From Tillandsia leiboldiana (lineage: Eukaryota > Streptophyta > Magnoliopsida > Poales > Bromeliaceae), in the NCBI GenBank assembly GCA_029204045.2, contig CM055076.1, forward strand, positions 11,508,069-11,572,068: a DNA stretch of 64,000 nucleotides, given 5' to 3'. A program made the translations under genes and the position numbers. Positions 10,395 to 21,438 of the stretch are shown here, in pieces. The notes beneath the pieces were generated by a model, which was given only the letters and a program-made list of their open reading frames with translations, was not told the origin of the DNA and did no database searches. The stretch's first letter is position 1. The number at the start of each line of letters is the position of its first letter.

Positions 10395-13300
10395 TGTCAC
10401 GCCCCGGGGTCGAAACTGCGACCCGGGCTCGCCAACAGATCCGCCATCTGTACAGAAACTGCCGCACAGACGAAGCGTCTACCCTGCAAAAGATCTATAG
10501 CTAACCATGTATCAGAGCTGAAATAGAACTAATAGCTACAGAATCAAACACTGAACATCTGAATAAAAATAATCCTCAATATAAAGCCTCTCACCCTCAC
10601 TAAGTAAATAAATACAATCTCTCAGACTGTCCAGTACAAAAGTGTAAATCAGAAATACAGGGTACATCTACCTCTGACTCTCAATGCTGGTAAGAAACTA
10701 CTCGGCCACGTCCTCACCTCGATCAGCTGTCTCCGCGCGAGCTAAGCCGGAACAGCAACCTCAGGAAACCTGTTACCGCAGCGGGTGTGAGAACTACTGC
10801 ATAAGGTAGTTCCCAGTGGGTACCGTCACCAATATCCACGGTATGCCCACTAAGTCTACTGGAGGCAAACAGATAGGTATGCAGATAGATATATAGGAAA
10901 GCTGAAAGAAGCTACAGCTAATATGTCTCAATCATCATGCTAAAAAAGAACCCTACTATGGACATGCTATGCATACACTCTCCACTACTAATAAGCCTCA
11001 AGTACCATGCTCAAAGGAAAGCTCATCTAAGAACACGCTATGCAATCACCCGCTCATATCACCCAATCTCAATGACTGCCTCATAGGGTCCAGTCAAGCC
11101 TGCGCCAACCTACTGCCACTACGCCCAAAAAGGACTTGGTCTTACGTAGGGCGTCCCACACGGACTATCTCAATCTCACGCAAAGTGACCCCATGGTAAC
11201 TTAGCCAGGGGTATCAAGCGACCACTAGTGTATCAACTAGGCGCATCATCATCATCGCATCCGGAGCGTACTCGAGGGGAGCGACCCCACCGAGCTCAAG
11301 CGTGTCTCATCTGTCTCAATAAGCGGCACATGCAGGCTATGATCACGATCAACAGATCGGAAGCTCAATGCTCAAATAACACAACTCAGTCGGGAAACCC
11401 TCCACGACTCGATCAGGAAATGCCCAAACACTCTCATAGCTATGTCGGAGAACCCTCCACTACTCAATCTGATAATGCACAACCCATAGCTAAGTCGGGA
11501 AACCTCCACGACTCGATCTGCCAGAGCCCAAAACTCTCAAAGCTAAGTCGGAGAACCATCTCCACTACCAAATTAGAAATGCACAACTCACGATCTAGAA
11601 TAATCCCATCAATCTCAACAAGGAATCTCAAACTCACAAGACACTAGAAACTCAACACACAGAGCTCTAAAAATCCACTCGGCCCCCTGGCACGAGAACA
11701 CATGCATCCTAAACCTACTCAATCCCTCTGGAAGATCTCAATATTTTAAAACTATTTTCAAATCTCAGTTTTCATTAAAACCAGTCCGACGATTTTTAAA
11801 ACGGTTCAGATGCCAATCTAATGCCAACTAAACATGCAGTCTAGTGTCAAATCACTTCTAGATCATGCTAAAAATATCTGGGGCTCAGGAAAGTCTTCCT
11901 ACAATTTTCTAGGCAACTATCAGATTTACCAACTGTAAAAACAGGTAAGCTAAACATGCTCAACATGCATACAGAAGCTTTAGAGGGCATTCCATACATC
12001 TTGAAGAATTTCCAACCCACCTGGAATGCTTTCCGCAGGCAAACGCTGAAGTCGGTGAAGCGCCGAACCGTTCACTGTCAAAAATCTTCCGGAAATACCA
12101 AAACCGCGCCGCGCGCGCGCACACACTGTCGCGAACCTCGAAAAAAATCCCCGGAAGCTCGAACAATCCTCTCGAGTCCTCTACAAAAATCCTGCGTGCT
12201 CCGGCTCCCTCGCTGTCAACTCAGTGTGCTTGCGCCTTGGCTCCGCGCAGTGCAAAAATGCACACTCTCAACCAACAGCCCATCAAGGTGAGTGTAAAAG
12301 AGAGAGAGGGAGAAACAACCAAAACCAAGCTCAATAATCCATAAAAATCCATCTAAGGAAATCTTAAATCCATTTAGGAAATCATCTGTCACTTACCTCA
12401 CATACGGCTCGACGCGCGCGCGACCCCGCTCAAGACCAAGCAGCAGGATCACCAACTTGCAACATCACTTGCTTTTCTTTCTTTTCCACCTCTTATCTTT
12501 TCTTTTCCTTGCTTTCTCTCATTTCTTTTCTCTCTTTTCTTTTCTCTGATTTCTGTTGAGAAGAGAGGAGGAGGAGTCCTTAAATAGAGAAGAGAGGGAC
12601 AACAAGGTCAACTGGATGGTTGGGGAAGTGAAAAGACCGAACTGCCCTCACTAAGATCACCAAATCTGAATTCCACAAGAGGGGGTACCGGTACCCTCCA
12701 TGCAGTACCGGTACCCAAGTCCAGTTCCGGAATCCCCACTTTGGTTCCGGAACTCCAAGCCAAAACCGCAAGAGCCTCCCTGGTCAAGCTGCTGCATGCG
12801 CGGCGCCCAAGCGCCAGCCGCGCGGCGCCGACTCTTGCTGCGCGGCGCCCAGGTGCGCCCGCCCTGCTGCGCGGCCCGCTGCGCGCGCCTCTACTGCGGG
12901 CGCTCGCCCGCTGCGCGCGCCCACTGCGCGCGCCCGCGCCCACTGCGCGCGCCCGCGCCCACTGCTGCGCGGCGCCCGCCTGCCGCGCAGCGTCCATGCG
13001 CGCCCGCGCAGCGGCCTGCACCAGCCGTGCGCGGCGCCTTTGCGCGCCCGCGCGACTCCCCCGCTGCGGCACTCCAACCGTGCGCTCCACTTGCTGCAGA
13101 CCCTTCATCCATGGACAACAAATCCAAAACCCACACAACCAACATCGACACCAACCTCATACAAAAGCCAAACCGATCTCAAATCCATCAACAAAATCTA
13201 AAAAACCCAAGCTCTAAAAACTGCTACAAACCTCTTTGAAGCCCGTCGCGCGCTCCGCTCGGCTCCACGCGGCTACTAGCAGAAGGTCCACACTATCATC

Positions 13301-13937
13301 ACATTCAAAAACCTCTTTTACTTCACCTCTATTCTACTTCTTCTTCTCCTTCTTTTTCTTCCTTTCTTTCCTCTGTTTTTGTTTCAATCCTCTGTTGTGA
13401 TGCAGGGGAGAAGATGATGACGTGGCAGCTACTAATTAAGGTGGCTTAATTAGAGAAGCTTGGTGCAGGGAGAAAACCCAATAAGTCCTCCAACACTAAT
13501 AAATTCTCATCCAAATCCTTTTCTCTTTTTTTTTTCTCTTTTCTAATTTTCTTTCTCTCTTAAACTCCAAGCAGATAAACACTAATTAATTAAATTTAAT
13601 TAATTAATCCTTTAATTGCCAACTCCAACTCACTTTTTGCCTTCGGGGCCTCCGCATCAATCCGAAACCTTCCGAACTCTGCTGTAATCTGAAAATACAT
13701 ATGTTCCAAATATTTTCCAATTTTTCTGTGCACCACTGCGGAGTCGGTGCTCTAACAAAACCAGTACCCTACCGGCGCTCAATGCCCTGAAAATGCCGAT
13801 TCAAGCTGGGGCTTTCGCGTCGATCCGACTCAACCCGAACTCATCTGTAAACATAAATAGAACACGCCCAAGGCGATTTCTCTGCACCACGCCATCTAGC
13901 GAGGTCGGTGCGCTCTACAAAGTCCCGGTACTCTACA
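10395..13937 (-). repeat. 5' LTR of element A
   Basis: Partner of 3481-6944, with few substitutions visible. It carries extra alternating GCGC/CCCGC units at about 12890-13010, which account for most of the 79-bp length difference. The stem-loop seen in the other LTR lies at about 10782-10857. Long overlapping open frames in the GC-rich part on both strands are a composition effect, not genes. Confidence 0.93.
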
Positions 13938-14442
13938 CACCGGGTGCAGTGAACCTGCGCCGTGCCACGTGTCGACCTGGGGTTGGCTGGACGCTGGCGT
14001 GGGCGCAGCGACCGAGGCGACAGGCGCGGGTGTGGGCGCGTGTGGGTGGCACCACGCGTCAGCGCCGCGTTGGGGCGCGGCGACCGAGGCATTGACGCAC
14101 GAGGGTGGGGGGCCGGGGCAGCGCGGGTGCGTGGGTGGAGTCCACGCGGCCGCTCCGCATTGGGGCGCGGCGATCGAGGGTGCCAGGTTCCTGGGGACGC
14201 CGGCGGCCCTAGCGCGGGGGGAGCGTGGGCACGGCCACGTGGCTGGGGCCCGTTGGTCCCGCTCCGTGCGGCGCGGCGCGCGACGCGGCTCGCGTTGACG
14301 CGTGGGCGTCTGTACCACCACGTGTCGGCCTCTGGTTGGCTGTGTGGGTTTGGGTTTTCTGTGGGGTTCCTATAGCGCACCCGAGGGGAGATTTCGGGCT
14401 CCCGAATGTGGAATTCAGGCACCAGAATCTTGACATTTTGTG

Positions 14443-14452
14443 CTATATATAG
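14443..14452 (+). promoter_or_regulatory. TATA box in LTR B
   Basis: CTATATATAG lies about 710 nt into the LTR, after the GC-rich block and before a GA-rich leader. This fits a retrotransposon promoter. Confidence 0.6.
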
Positions 14453-16560
14453 CCCGAAACGTCCCATTTTTCCTCTTTTTTCTCTTTTGCTCCGTCCATG
14501 GGTGCGTGGGAGAGAGAGAGGGGGCGCGTGGGGGCGTTCGTGAGGTGCCGCAAGCGCGCCATTTGTGTCGTGGTGCGCACGCGGGGTGTTCTGAGGAGCC
14601 GGGCGGACGTGCGATCGCCCATTTGTCGGCGCGCCGGCATTAAGGTAGGTTTTGCCTTGTGTTTTGCTGTGTTTTTCGGCACAGTTCTTAGATTTTGCTT
14701 TCGGGATTTTTGTCTTTGAACTCTGTGCCTTGGTCCTTGTCAGGGACCGTTGTTGGGGGTGCCGTTTGCCGCGCAGAATTACCGCCCGACTTTTTGGGGT
14801 GTACCATTCGCGCGTGTTGCTGCGGGAGCCCAATCGCAAGTGTCTACAAGCAATTGGTGGCAAACCGAGGTGGGTTGGATTTTCCTCCAAGTCTGCGGAC
14901 TTCCTTCTAATTCTAATGTTGTAGATTTTGCATGCTAGAATAGGTGTTACTATTGATCTTTATAGAGTTATTGGACTTTGACTAGCACACTGTCATATGA
15001 TTGTATGTATTCAACCAGACTGCTAGAAAACTCTCACTTGGGCTAGGTTCCCTTATGTTCTTGTTTCCACCTCTTGCATTTCTTTTTCCTAGACTTAGAG
15101 TGTTTCCTCGCCCGGATAGTGGGTCGAGTAGTCGGGATAGTGTGGGATGCATTCGTGCCGGGGGGCCGAGTGGAGTTTGGTAGCTGTGGTTAGTGTGGTG
15201 GTAATGTTGGGAACCGTTGGGTAAACGGTGGTCCCGGATTGTCGTGTATTCTCCGACCAGTGTCTTTAGCACTGTGTTTGTGGTAGTGTTGAGTTGTTGA
15301 TAGTAGGACCCTGAACCCGGACTATTTTTGGACACACATAATTTCAGTAAACAAAGGTTTTCCTTCCAAATTTTGAAGGGTTGCCAGAGCCTGTTCTTGT
15401 TTGATAGGGTGAAGGCATTAGCCCTTCGGGGTTTGGAAAATAAAACTTATTTTAACTAATTTTCTTAAGAAACTAAAATTCATTAAATTGGGCTTCTCAA
15501 ATCAAATTGGTTTTCGAAAATAACTGTCATTTCTTCTTACAAAGTTTCTCGCCCAAGAGGGTTGAGTGATCTGGGTTCTAGGGGTCGTATCCTTGTTTTG
15601 GGGACGAAAGCTACGGGGGCTGTGCCTAGAACCTGTTCTTATTTGATAGGGTTGTAGGTGCTAGTTTCCCGAAACTTTCGGACCCTGATCGGTTCCCTCC
15701 GGATGTTTTACCGGAGAGAGATGATTTCCCCGGGGATCGAGAACTTCGAAAGGTTGAGCTTGGAACCTGTTCTTGTTTGATTGGGGTTCTAGGCACCGGC
15801 CTTTCGGGATTCTCGGACCCTTGTTGTGTCAGTTGGTTTCTTCTTTGTTGTGAGTTGAGTGGATTATTCTGGGAGCCGTTTGGGTTGACGGTGGTCCCGA
15901 ACTATGGAGTGTCTCCGGTAGATGTTATTAGTGTTGAGTTATTATTTCCGATCTGATTGATCGTGGATTTGGACTATAGCCTGCATGAGCCATATTGAGC
16001 TCGATAGAGATGCGCGGATACTTTCCTCGGTGGGGTCGTGCCCCTCGAGTGCCACTCCGGAGTTGGATCTGTTACTTTACTATCGCGACTTGTCAACGCA
16101 GTCCGTGTGGGACACCCTACGTAAGTCCAGTCCTCCATGGATATAATGGCAGTAGGTGGGCGCAGGTTTGACTGGACCCTATGTGGCAGTCAGTGTGATT
16201 GGGTTGACTGAGTATATTGGGTTAGAGTCGAGGCATCATTTTCATCTGTATCACACTTTGAGCATTGTAGATAGAGGCATGATAGATGTAGATTTCTTTC
16301 CAGCTTATCTTTACATTATTACAGTTTTCTTGTTATCTTATGCCTCTAGTAGACTTAGTGGGCAGACCGTTGGTCTTGGAGACGGTACCCACTGAGAACT
16401 ACGTGACGGTGTAGTTCTCACACCCTCTATTGGTGGCAGTTTTTCCAGAGGCATCTACCCCTGTTCCTACTTCTGTTGCTGCACCAACTGATCGAGGTAA
16501 GGGCGGCGGATCTGTTGGCGGGCCTGGGTTGCAGTTGCGACCCCGGGGCGTGACATAGAC

Positions 16561-17987
16561 AACTATGAAACCTACAGTCTTATGAACCTAGGTGGGAAGA
16601 CATAGAACCTAGTGTAATTGAACATAGGTTGAAAAATCTAAGTGGTAGGAAGGCCACGAGAACTTAAAAGTTATGGAATATAGGGAGGTTGACTTAATAA
16701 TGGGAATAATATGTACATTAAATTGTCTGCGATCTTGAATGACTCATCTCGCGCGGTTCATCTTTTTCGGATTTCCGTGGGATGGTATTCACGATTCAGA
16801 TGGATATTTATATGTGGGTGGATGTATGTGGGTATCAGGTATTGCGGATCCATGACTTCCAATAGACGCAAGCATCTATTGTTAATTACCCCTCGTGAGA
16901 TTAGGGTACCTTCTATTAAGAGACCTTTGTGAGAAGGATAGAATAAATCGTATCCTAATGATTGACCAAATCCTAAGTGCATGTGTTAGGATTTAGGTGG
17001 ATTTGAAATTGACTAGATCCCAGGCATATGTGTTGGGAATTAGTCGACATTAAACTCTAATTATATATGTTAGAGTTTAATTGGGTTCAATTGGCTCTAA
17101 GTATATGTTTTAGAGTCCGATTATATTTGGTTCCACATTTGGCATATGTTCCAAAGTGAAGATATGACCAAACCCCAAGGATATGTATTGAGGTGGGTCG
17201 GATTTGATCCTACTCGAAAGTAGAAGGTGGCTAAGTCCTGTATGTATCAAGATTGGCCGAGTTTGATATGTTCTTCACTCTAGTTATATGTGCTAGAGTG
17301 AGAATTTGACTAAACCCTAAGTGTATGTATTAGGATTCGTCAAATTTGATTGATCTCTCACTCTAAATATGTGTGCTAGAGTAAAGGTCGACTAACCATA
17401 AGTATATGTATTAGGATCAGTTGAGTTGATTTGGTTTCCACTCTAGATATATGTGCCAGAGTAAAAGATTGACTACACCCTAAGTATATGTATTAGGGTT
17501 AGTTGGGTTGATTTGAATGAACTCTAAGTATACGTGTTAGAGCTCGATCGAATTGGATGTGGCTAAATTCTAAGTATATAATTTAGAATCTAGTCAGTTC
17601 AGATATAGTTTTGCCTTAATTATATGTGTTAAGGCGATGGGATTGAATAAGTCCTGGGCTTTATTTATGGATTGAATGGGTTTTGGATTTATTTGTGGGT
17701 CAAATATGTTTTGGGTTTTATTTGTGGGTTGGAATGGGTTATCAGTTTTATTTGTGGATTGAATGGGTTTTGGGTTTTATTTGCAAGTGGACTGGATTCA
17801 GGGCAGTATGTGGACTGGGCCTATATTATATGTGGATTGGATTCGGGACCCGTATGTGGACTGGGCCTATATTATAATATGGACTGGATTTGGGACCCGT
17901 ATGTGGACTGGGCCTATATTATATGTGGACTGGATTCGGGACCCGCATGTGGACTGGGCCTATATCATATGTGGATTGGATTTGGGA
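16561..17987 (+). mobile_element. LTR H, second segment, with repeat arrays
   Basis: This joins to 3268 once solo LTR B is removed and to 21439 once B' is removed. 16960-17640 is an array of small inverted repeats. 17668-17790 repeats a GGGTTTTGGGTTTATTTG-like unit. 17790-17987 repeats units built on GTGGACTGGGCCTATATT and GGATTCGGGACCCGTATG. No protein domain is seen; open frames here follow the repeats. Confidence 0.5.
16960..17640. repeat. Array of about 14 mini-hairpins with co-varying arms
   Basis: About every 40-50 bp a core close to TAAGTATATGTGTTA is flanked by arms that differ between units but pair within each unit. Examples: AATCCTAA/TTAGGATT (about 16986-17010), TTAAACTCTAA/TTAGAGTTTAA (about 17050-17080), TCACTCTAG/CTAGAGTGA (about 17276-17302), ACCCTAA/TTAGGGT (about 17471-17493), ATTCTAA/TTAGAAT (about 17565-17590), GCCTTAA/TTAAGGC (about 17612-17635). 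Some units are imperfect. Confidence 0.75.
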
Positions 17988-17992
17988 CAGTA

Positions 17993-20900
17993 TGTGAGGT
18001 CCCGGAATCCCCCGCGCAGGGCTTGCTGGTTGTTGAGCAGCTTTTAGTGGCCTTTGGGAGTGTTTGTGCGCGTGTCGGGCCCGAGAAATGGATTTGTGAT
18101 GCAATTTGGAATTTAGTTGCATCACTGGAGGCCTGCGTGGTGTGCCGGTAGTGTTTGCGCGCAATTTGGACACAAGTGGTGGACTTCGGGTTTAAAATGA
18201 GATCCCGTGGGAATTTGGAGGACCCGTCGGGTGTTTAGAAGTGCTTTCGTGCGATTCAGATGTCAAAATTGGACTCCGGGTGAAGTTTGGATAAAAGATT
18301 ACCTCTCCGGTCGCCTTCGGGAATTTTTAGAGTTGGAATTTGGCAAATCGGACTTCAGAAATGGACCCGGCGCGAAAATCGGATCGAGTGGGCATTCGGC
18401 AAATTTTCGGTTGAGAATTTGGAGAAATGGACATCGTTTTCGGATTCAGCGTGCGAAATCGCTAAGAATGGACTATTTATTTGTTAGTTTTGGAGCCCGG
18501 TTGAAGTGCGCGTTTTTCGAGGCAACGCGGCACGAATCTCGAGGCGAGGCGAGGCACGAATCCCGAGGAGAGCGGCTCGCGGATCGAGGCGGGCGCGCGG
18601 CTCGAGGAGCGTACGGCGCGGCAGGGGGCGCACAGGCGCTTCGGCGGGAATCGCGCGGGGGCCGCCAGTGGCGGCCCCCCATTCGCGCCCGCGCGGACGC
18701 GGGGTGCGAGCGTCCGTGCGGCGCGCTCTGTGTCCCGCGCCTGCGCGGCGCTGGGTGTCACTCGCCCGTGTGGCGCGTGACTGCCGCTCGCCGCGTGGCG
18801 CACGGTGACTCGGCCACGTGGCGGGCGGGGGCGCCCGCTGCGCCTGGTGCGCGCCCCTGTGTGTGGACCGGGCGGTTGGAGGCCCCCCATTGGACGGTCC
18901 ACCGTAGACCGGGCTCCGTGGACCACCTTCTCCTCCCCTTTTTCTTCTTCTTCTTCTTTCTCCACCCCGAGCTCCATTTCTCCTTTTCTTTCCTTCCTTC
19001 TTCAACCGAGCGAGAGAGGGAGTGAGAGAGGGAGTGAGGAGGAGATTTTTGGGTGGTGCGGCGGTGCGTCGTGGGCCTCGTGGAGCATGCGAGGTTCTCC
19101 GAAGGGAGCGTTTCGGCGACGGCGGCACAGTCGGGTAGGTCCCGTATGTTTGTTTTTACGGTATTTTTAGCACAGTTTTGGAGCGATATTTTGGACTGTG
19201 AATTGACCCTCTTGCTCTTATCTGTGTTTTTCTGCACCGTTTTGCGTGCGGTCCCCGACGGCGTGCTCCGTTTTGCGTGCGGACTCCGTTTTGCGTGCGG
19301 ATTCTGCCACCGTGCTCCGTTTTGCGTGCGGATTCCGGCACCGTGCACCGTTTTGCGTGCGGACTCTATTTTGCGTGCGGACTCCGGCACCGTGCACCAT
19401 TTTGCGTGCGGATTCCAGCACTGTGCACCGTTTTGCGTGCGGACTCTGTTTTGCGTGCAGATTCTGGCACTGTGCACCGTTTTGCGTGCGGACTCCGTTT
19501 TGCGTGCGGATTTCGGCACCGTGATCCGTTTTGCGTGCGGACTCCGGCAGCGGACATCGTTTTGCGTGCGGATCGCGTGGAGGCCAATTGCAAGTGTCTA
19601 CGAGCAATTGGTGGCACATCGAGGTGGGTGGCCTTATCTCCAAGTTTTTTGGACTGTACAGTAATTCTACTGATGTAGGACTATGCATGATAGTTTATTT
19701 CGGGTATAGCATGCTATATTGTAGGAATTGTTATTCCTTTTATCATATGTTAATATAGTTATATTGGAACTTGACCTAGCACCCCCGTCATATGTTGCAT
19801 GTGTAACCAGACCAGTAGAAAACCCTCACTTGGGCTAGGGTTATTTATGTTTAGACACCCACACTGTTTTTCTATTCCTGGACATAGTGTTATTCCTCGC
19901 CCGGGTAGCGGGCCAAGAGGTCGGGACTTTCTTTTAGTGTGGGATGCATTTGAACTCGTGCTTGGGAGCAGAGTGGAGTCTGGTAGTCGTAGTGGGTCGC
20001 TTATCTGTGCCGGGAGCCGTTTGAGTAAACGGTAGTCCCGGGAGGTCTTGTTTCCCTGTTGTGCTGTCGTGCGAGGGAGCCGTTGAGCAGACGGTAGTCC
20101 CGGGCCGTCGAGTATCTTCCGGTCAGTGTTATTGGGAACCGTTGGGGTTAACGGTGATCCCAGGTCGTTGAGTGTTGTCCGACTGGTATTGTTAGCCTGA
20201 GTTGTGGGTCGTTCCTGGCTGTGGAGTACCTCCAGCCAGTGTGCTGTGTGCTGCGAGCTGTTAGAGAGGCTAGTGTCTCGTGTTTCGTGTGAGCTGATCA
20301 GCTGAGTCGTCGAGAGAGCTCCGACTGTTGCGCGAGATATTTGGGGATCTTGAGTCCTACCGTTCTGAGAGTGAGCGTGGATTTTGACTAGCCTGCTTAT
20401 GCCAATTTGTGATACTCTATGCCGCGCCGTTTTCCTCAGTTGGAGTCGCGTCCCTGAGATGCCGCTGTGGATACGATGGTTGGCCTGTTGAGGCAGTTTT
20501 CCGCAGTGGATGCAACGATGGGCCTGTTGAGGCAGTTTTGCGCGAGGGGTGAGTTAGTCGGGCAGGACGCCCCACGTAAATCCCGTCCTCATGTGGATGT
20601 GTGGTAGTGGGCAGGTGCGTTCCTAGTCGACAGGCGCAGGCTTGACTGGACCCTATGAGGCAGTCAGTTCGATTGGGTCTATTGAGCACCTTGGGTGCGA
20701 GTGGTCTTTTTTTACTTTCATCTGTTCCACTTTTTGAGTATCTAGATAGAGGCATGGTAGCTGTAGAGTAGCTCCAGCTTTTCTTGTACAGATTTCATTG
20801 CACTGTCATCTTTTACCTCTAGTAGACTTAGTGGGCAGACCGTTGGGCTTGTTGACGGCACCCACTGAGAACTACTGTGGGAAGTAGTTCTCACACCCGT

Positions 20901-21433
20901 CGTGGTGTCTTTTCCCCAGGAACTTCTTCTCCTGTTCCTGTTGCTCCAGTTGCTGATCCTTCTGACCGAGGCGAGGGAGTCGCGAGCTAGTTCACTACCC
21001 GTCGTTGGAGTGTAGCGGTACCCCTTCAGAGGAGAGCTTCAGTAGATTAGTTTACTTCTTTTTCCTCTGTTGAGAGACCTTTGTTGTGAGGTATAGAGTT
21101 GTACTTTATTTTACAGTTTGAGAGACTGATGTAGTGAGGATATTTTTGTAGTGAGAGCTTGTACACCGATGTACTTTATTGGAGATATCTCCCTTTTGAG
21201 TTTTGTATCAGAGGACTTTGTATACGATCGTATTTGGGAGATGGATATTGTATTATTTTCAGTTGTACAGTGTTTGGTTTTCAGTTCTTAGTAGTTTACT
21301 TTCAGCTCTGATATCTGTATTTCTGTAGTTGATTCTTTTTGCAGGTTAGACGCTTCGTCTGTACGGCAGTTTCCGTACAGATGGCGGATCTGTTAGTGAG
21401 CCCGGGTCGCAGTTTCGACCCCGGGGCGTGACA
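17993..21433 (+). mobile_element. Solo LTR B' (3441 bp)
   Basis: It starts TGTGAGGTCCCGGAATCC and ends CCCCGGGGCGTGACA, with target duplication CAGTA at 17988-17992 and 21434-21438. There is no partner LTR or internal region. It contains a GC-rich block (about 18540-18880), a purine-rich leader (about 19008-19045), a minisatellite (19228-19585), the GCAATTG hairpin (about 19583-19609), three tandem GGGA-CCGTT hairpins (20012-20161), the CCCACTGAGAACTAC stem-loop (20818-20897) and the U5-end hairpin (21358-21380). It was inserted in the same LTR H as B. Confidence 0.95.
19228..19585 (+). repeat. TTTTGCGTGCGG minisatellite in LTR B'
   Basis: Thirteen copies of TTTTGCGTGCGGA or near variants occur, spaced mostly about 19 or 31 bp. 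The longer units add GGCACCGTGCACCG. The spacing keeps several frames open on both strands, giving cysteine/arginine-rich chance open frames. Confidence 0.9.
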
Positions 21434-21438
21434 CAGTA

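Larger units (their letters stand above)
3481..13937 (-). mobile_element. Element A: complete but defective Ty3/gypsy retrotransposon
   Basis: The left repeat 3481-6944 (3464 bp) and right repeat 10395-13937 (3543 bp) are nearly identical by eye. Target duplication CACCG lies at 3476-3480 and 13938-13942. An initiator-tRNA-Met primer site adjoins the right LTR and a PPT the left one, so the element reads on the minus strand. The 3450-bp internal region carries remnants of gag and pol with frameshifts and lost segments, so the element cannot move by itself. LTR near-identity implies a young insertion, hence probable help from a related element. The LTRs differ mainly by extra GC-rich repeats in the right copy. 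Confidence 0.95.
3269..16555 (+). mobile_element. Solo LTR B (about 2.8 kb) interrupted by element A
   Basis: It starts TGTGGTGTCCCGG and ends CCCCGGGGCGTGACA, with target duplication TAGAC at 3264-3268 and 16556-16560. The LTR itself is 3269-3480 plus 13943-16555; the rest is element A with its own duplication. There is no second LTR, PPT or primer site, so this is a solo LTR left by recombination between two LTRs. It has a GC-rich block (about 13990-14300), a TATA box (14443-14452), the GCAAGTGTCTACAAGC hairpin (about 14830-14856), three copies of the GTTCTTGTTTGAT motif, and the CCCACTGAGAACTAC stem-loop at 16346-16425. Its U5 seems shorter than in B', because the stem-loop lies only about 130 nt from the end. 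Confidence 0.9.

Noticed and set aside
16960..17640. CRISPR-like array
   Set aside because: Evenly spaced repeats, but the sequence is plant nuclear DNA, units are palindromic throughout and there are no unique spacers or cas genes.
17672..18151. Open frame with repeated MWTGPILYVDWI-type peptide
   Set aside because: Produced by the GTGGACTGGGCCTATATT tandem repeat and running into LTR B'; no evidence of selection.
18477..19128. Long arginine/alanine/proline-rich open frames on both strands in GC-rich LTR parts (also at 5674-6247, 12608-13239, 13841-14890, 28233-28965, 33684-34173, 40746-41274, 62923-63675)
   Set aside because: They overlap in several frames and both strands, lie inside LTRs, have no domain, and are explained by high GC content with few stop codons.
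19218..19688. Cysteine-rich frame FACGFRHRAPFCVR and its antisense HAKRCTVPESARKT repeat peptides
   Set aside because: They follow the TTTTGCGTGCGG minisatellite, whose unit lengths keep frames open; no start context or homologous protein.
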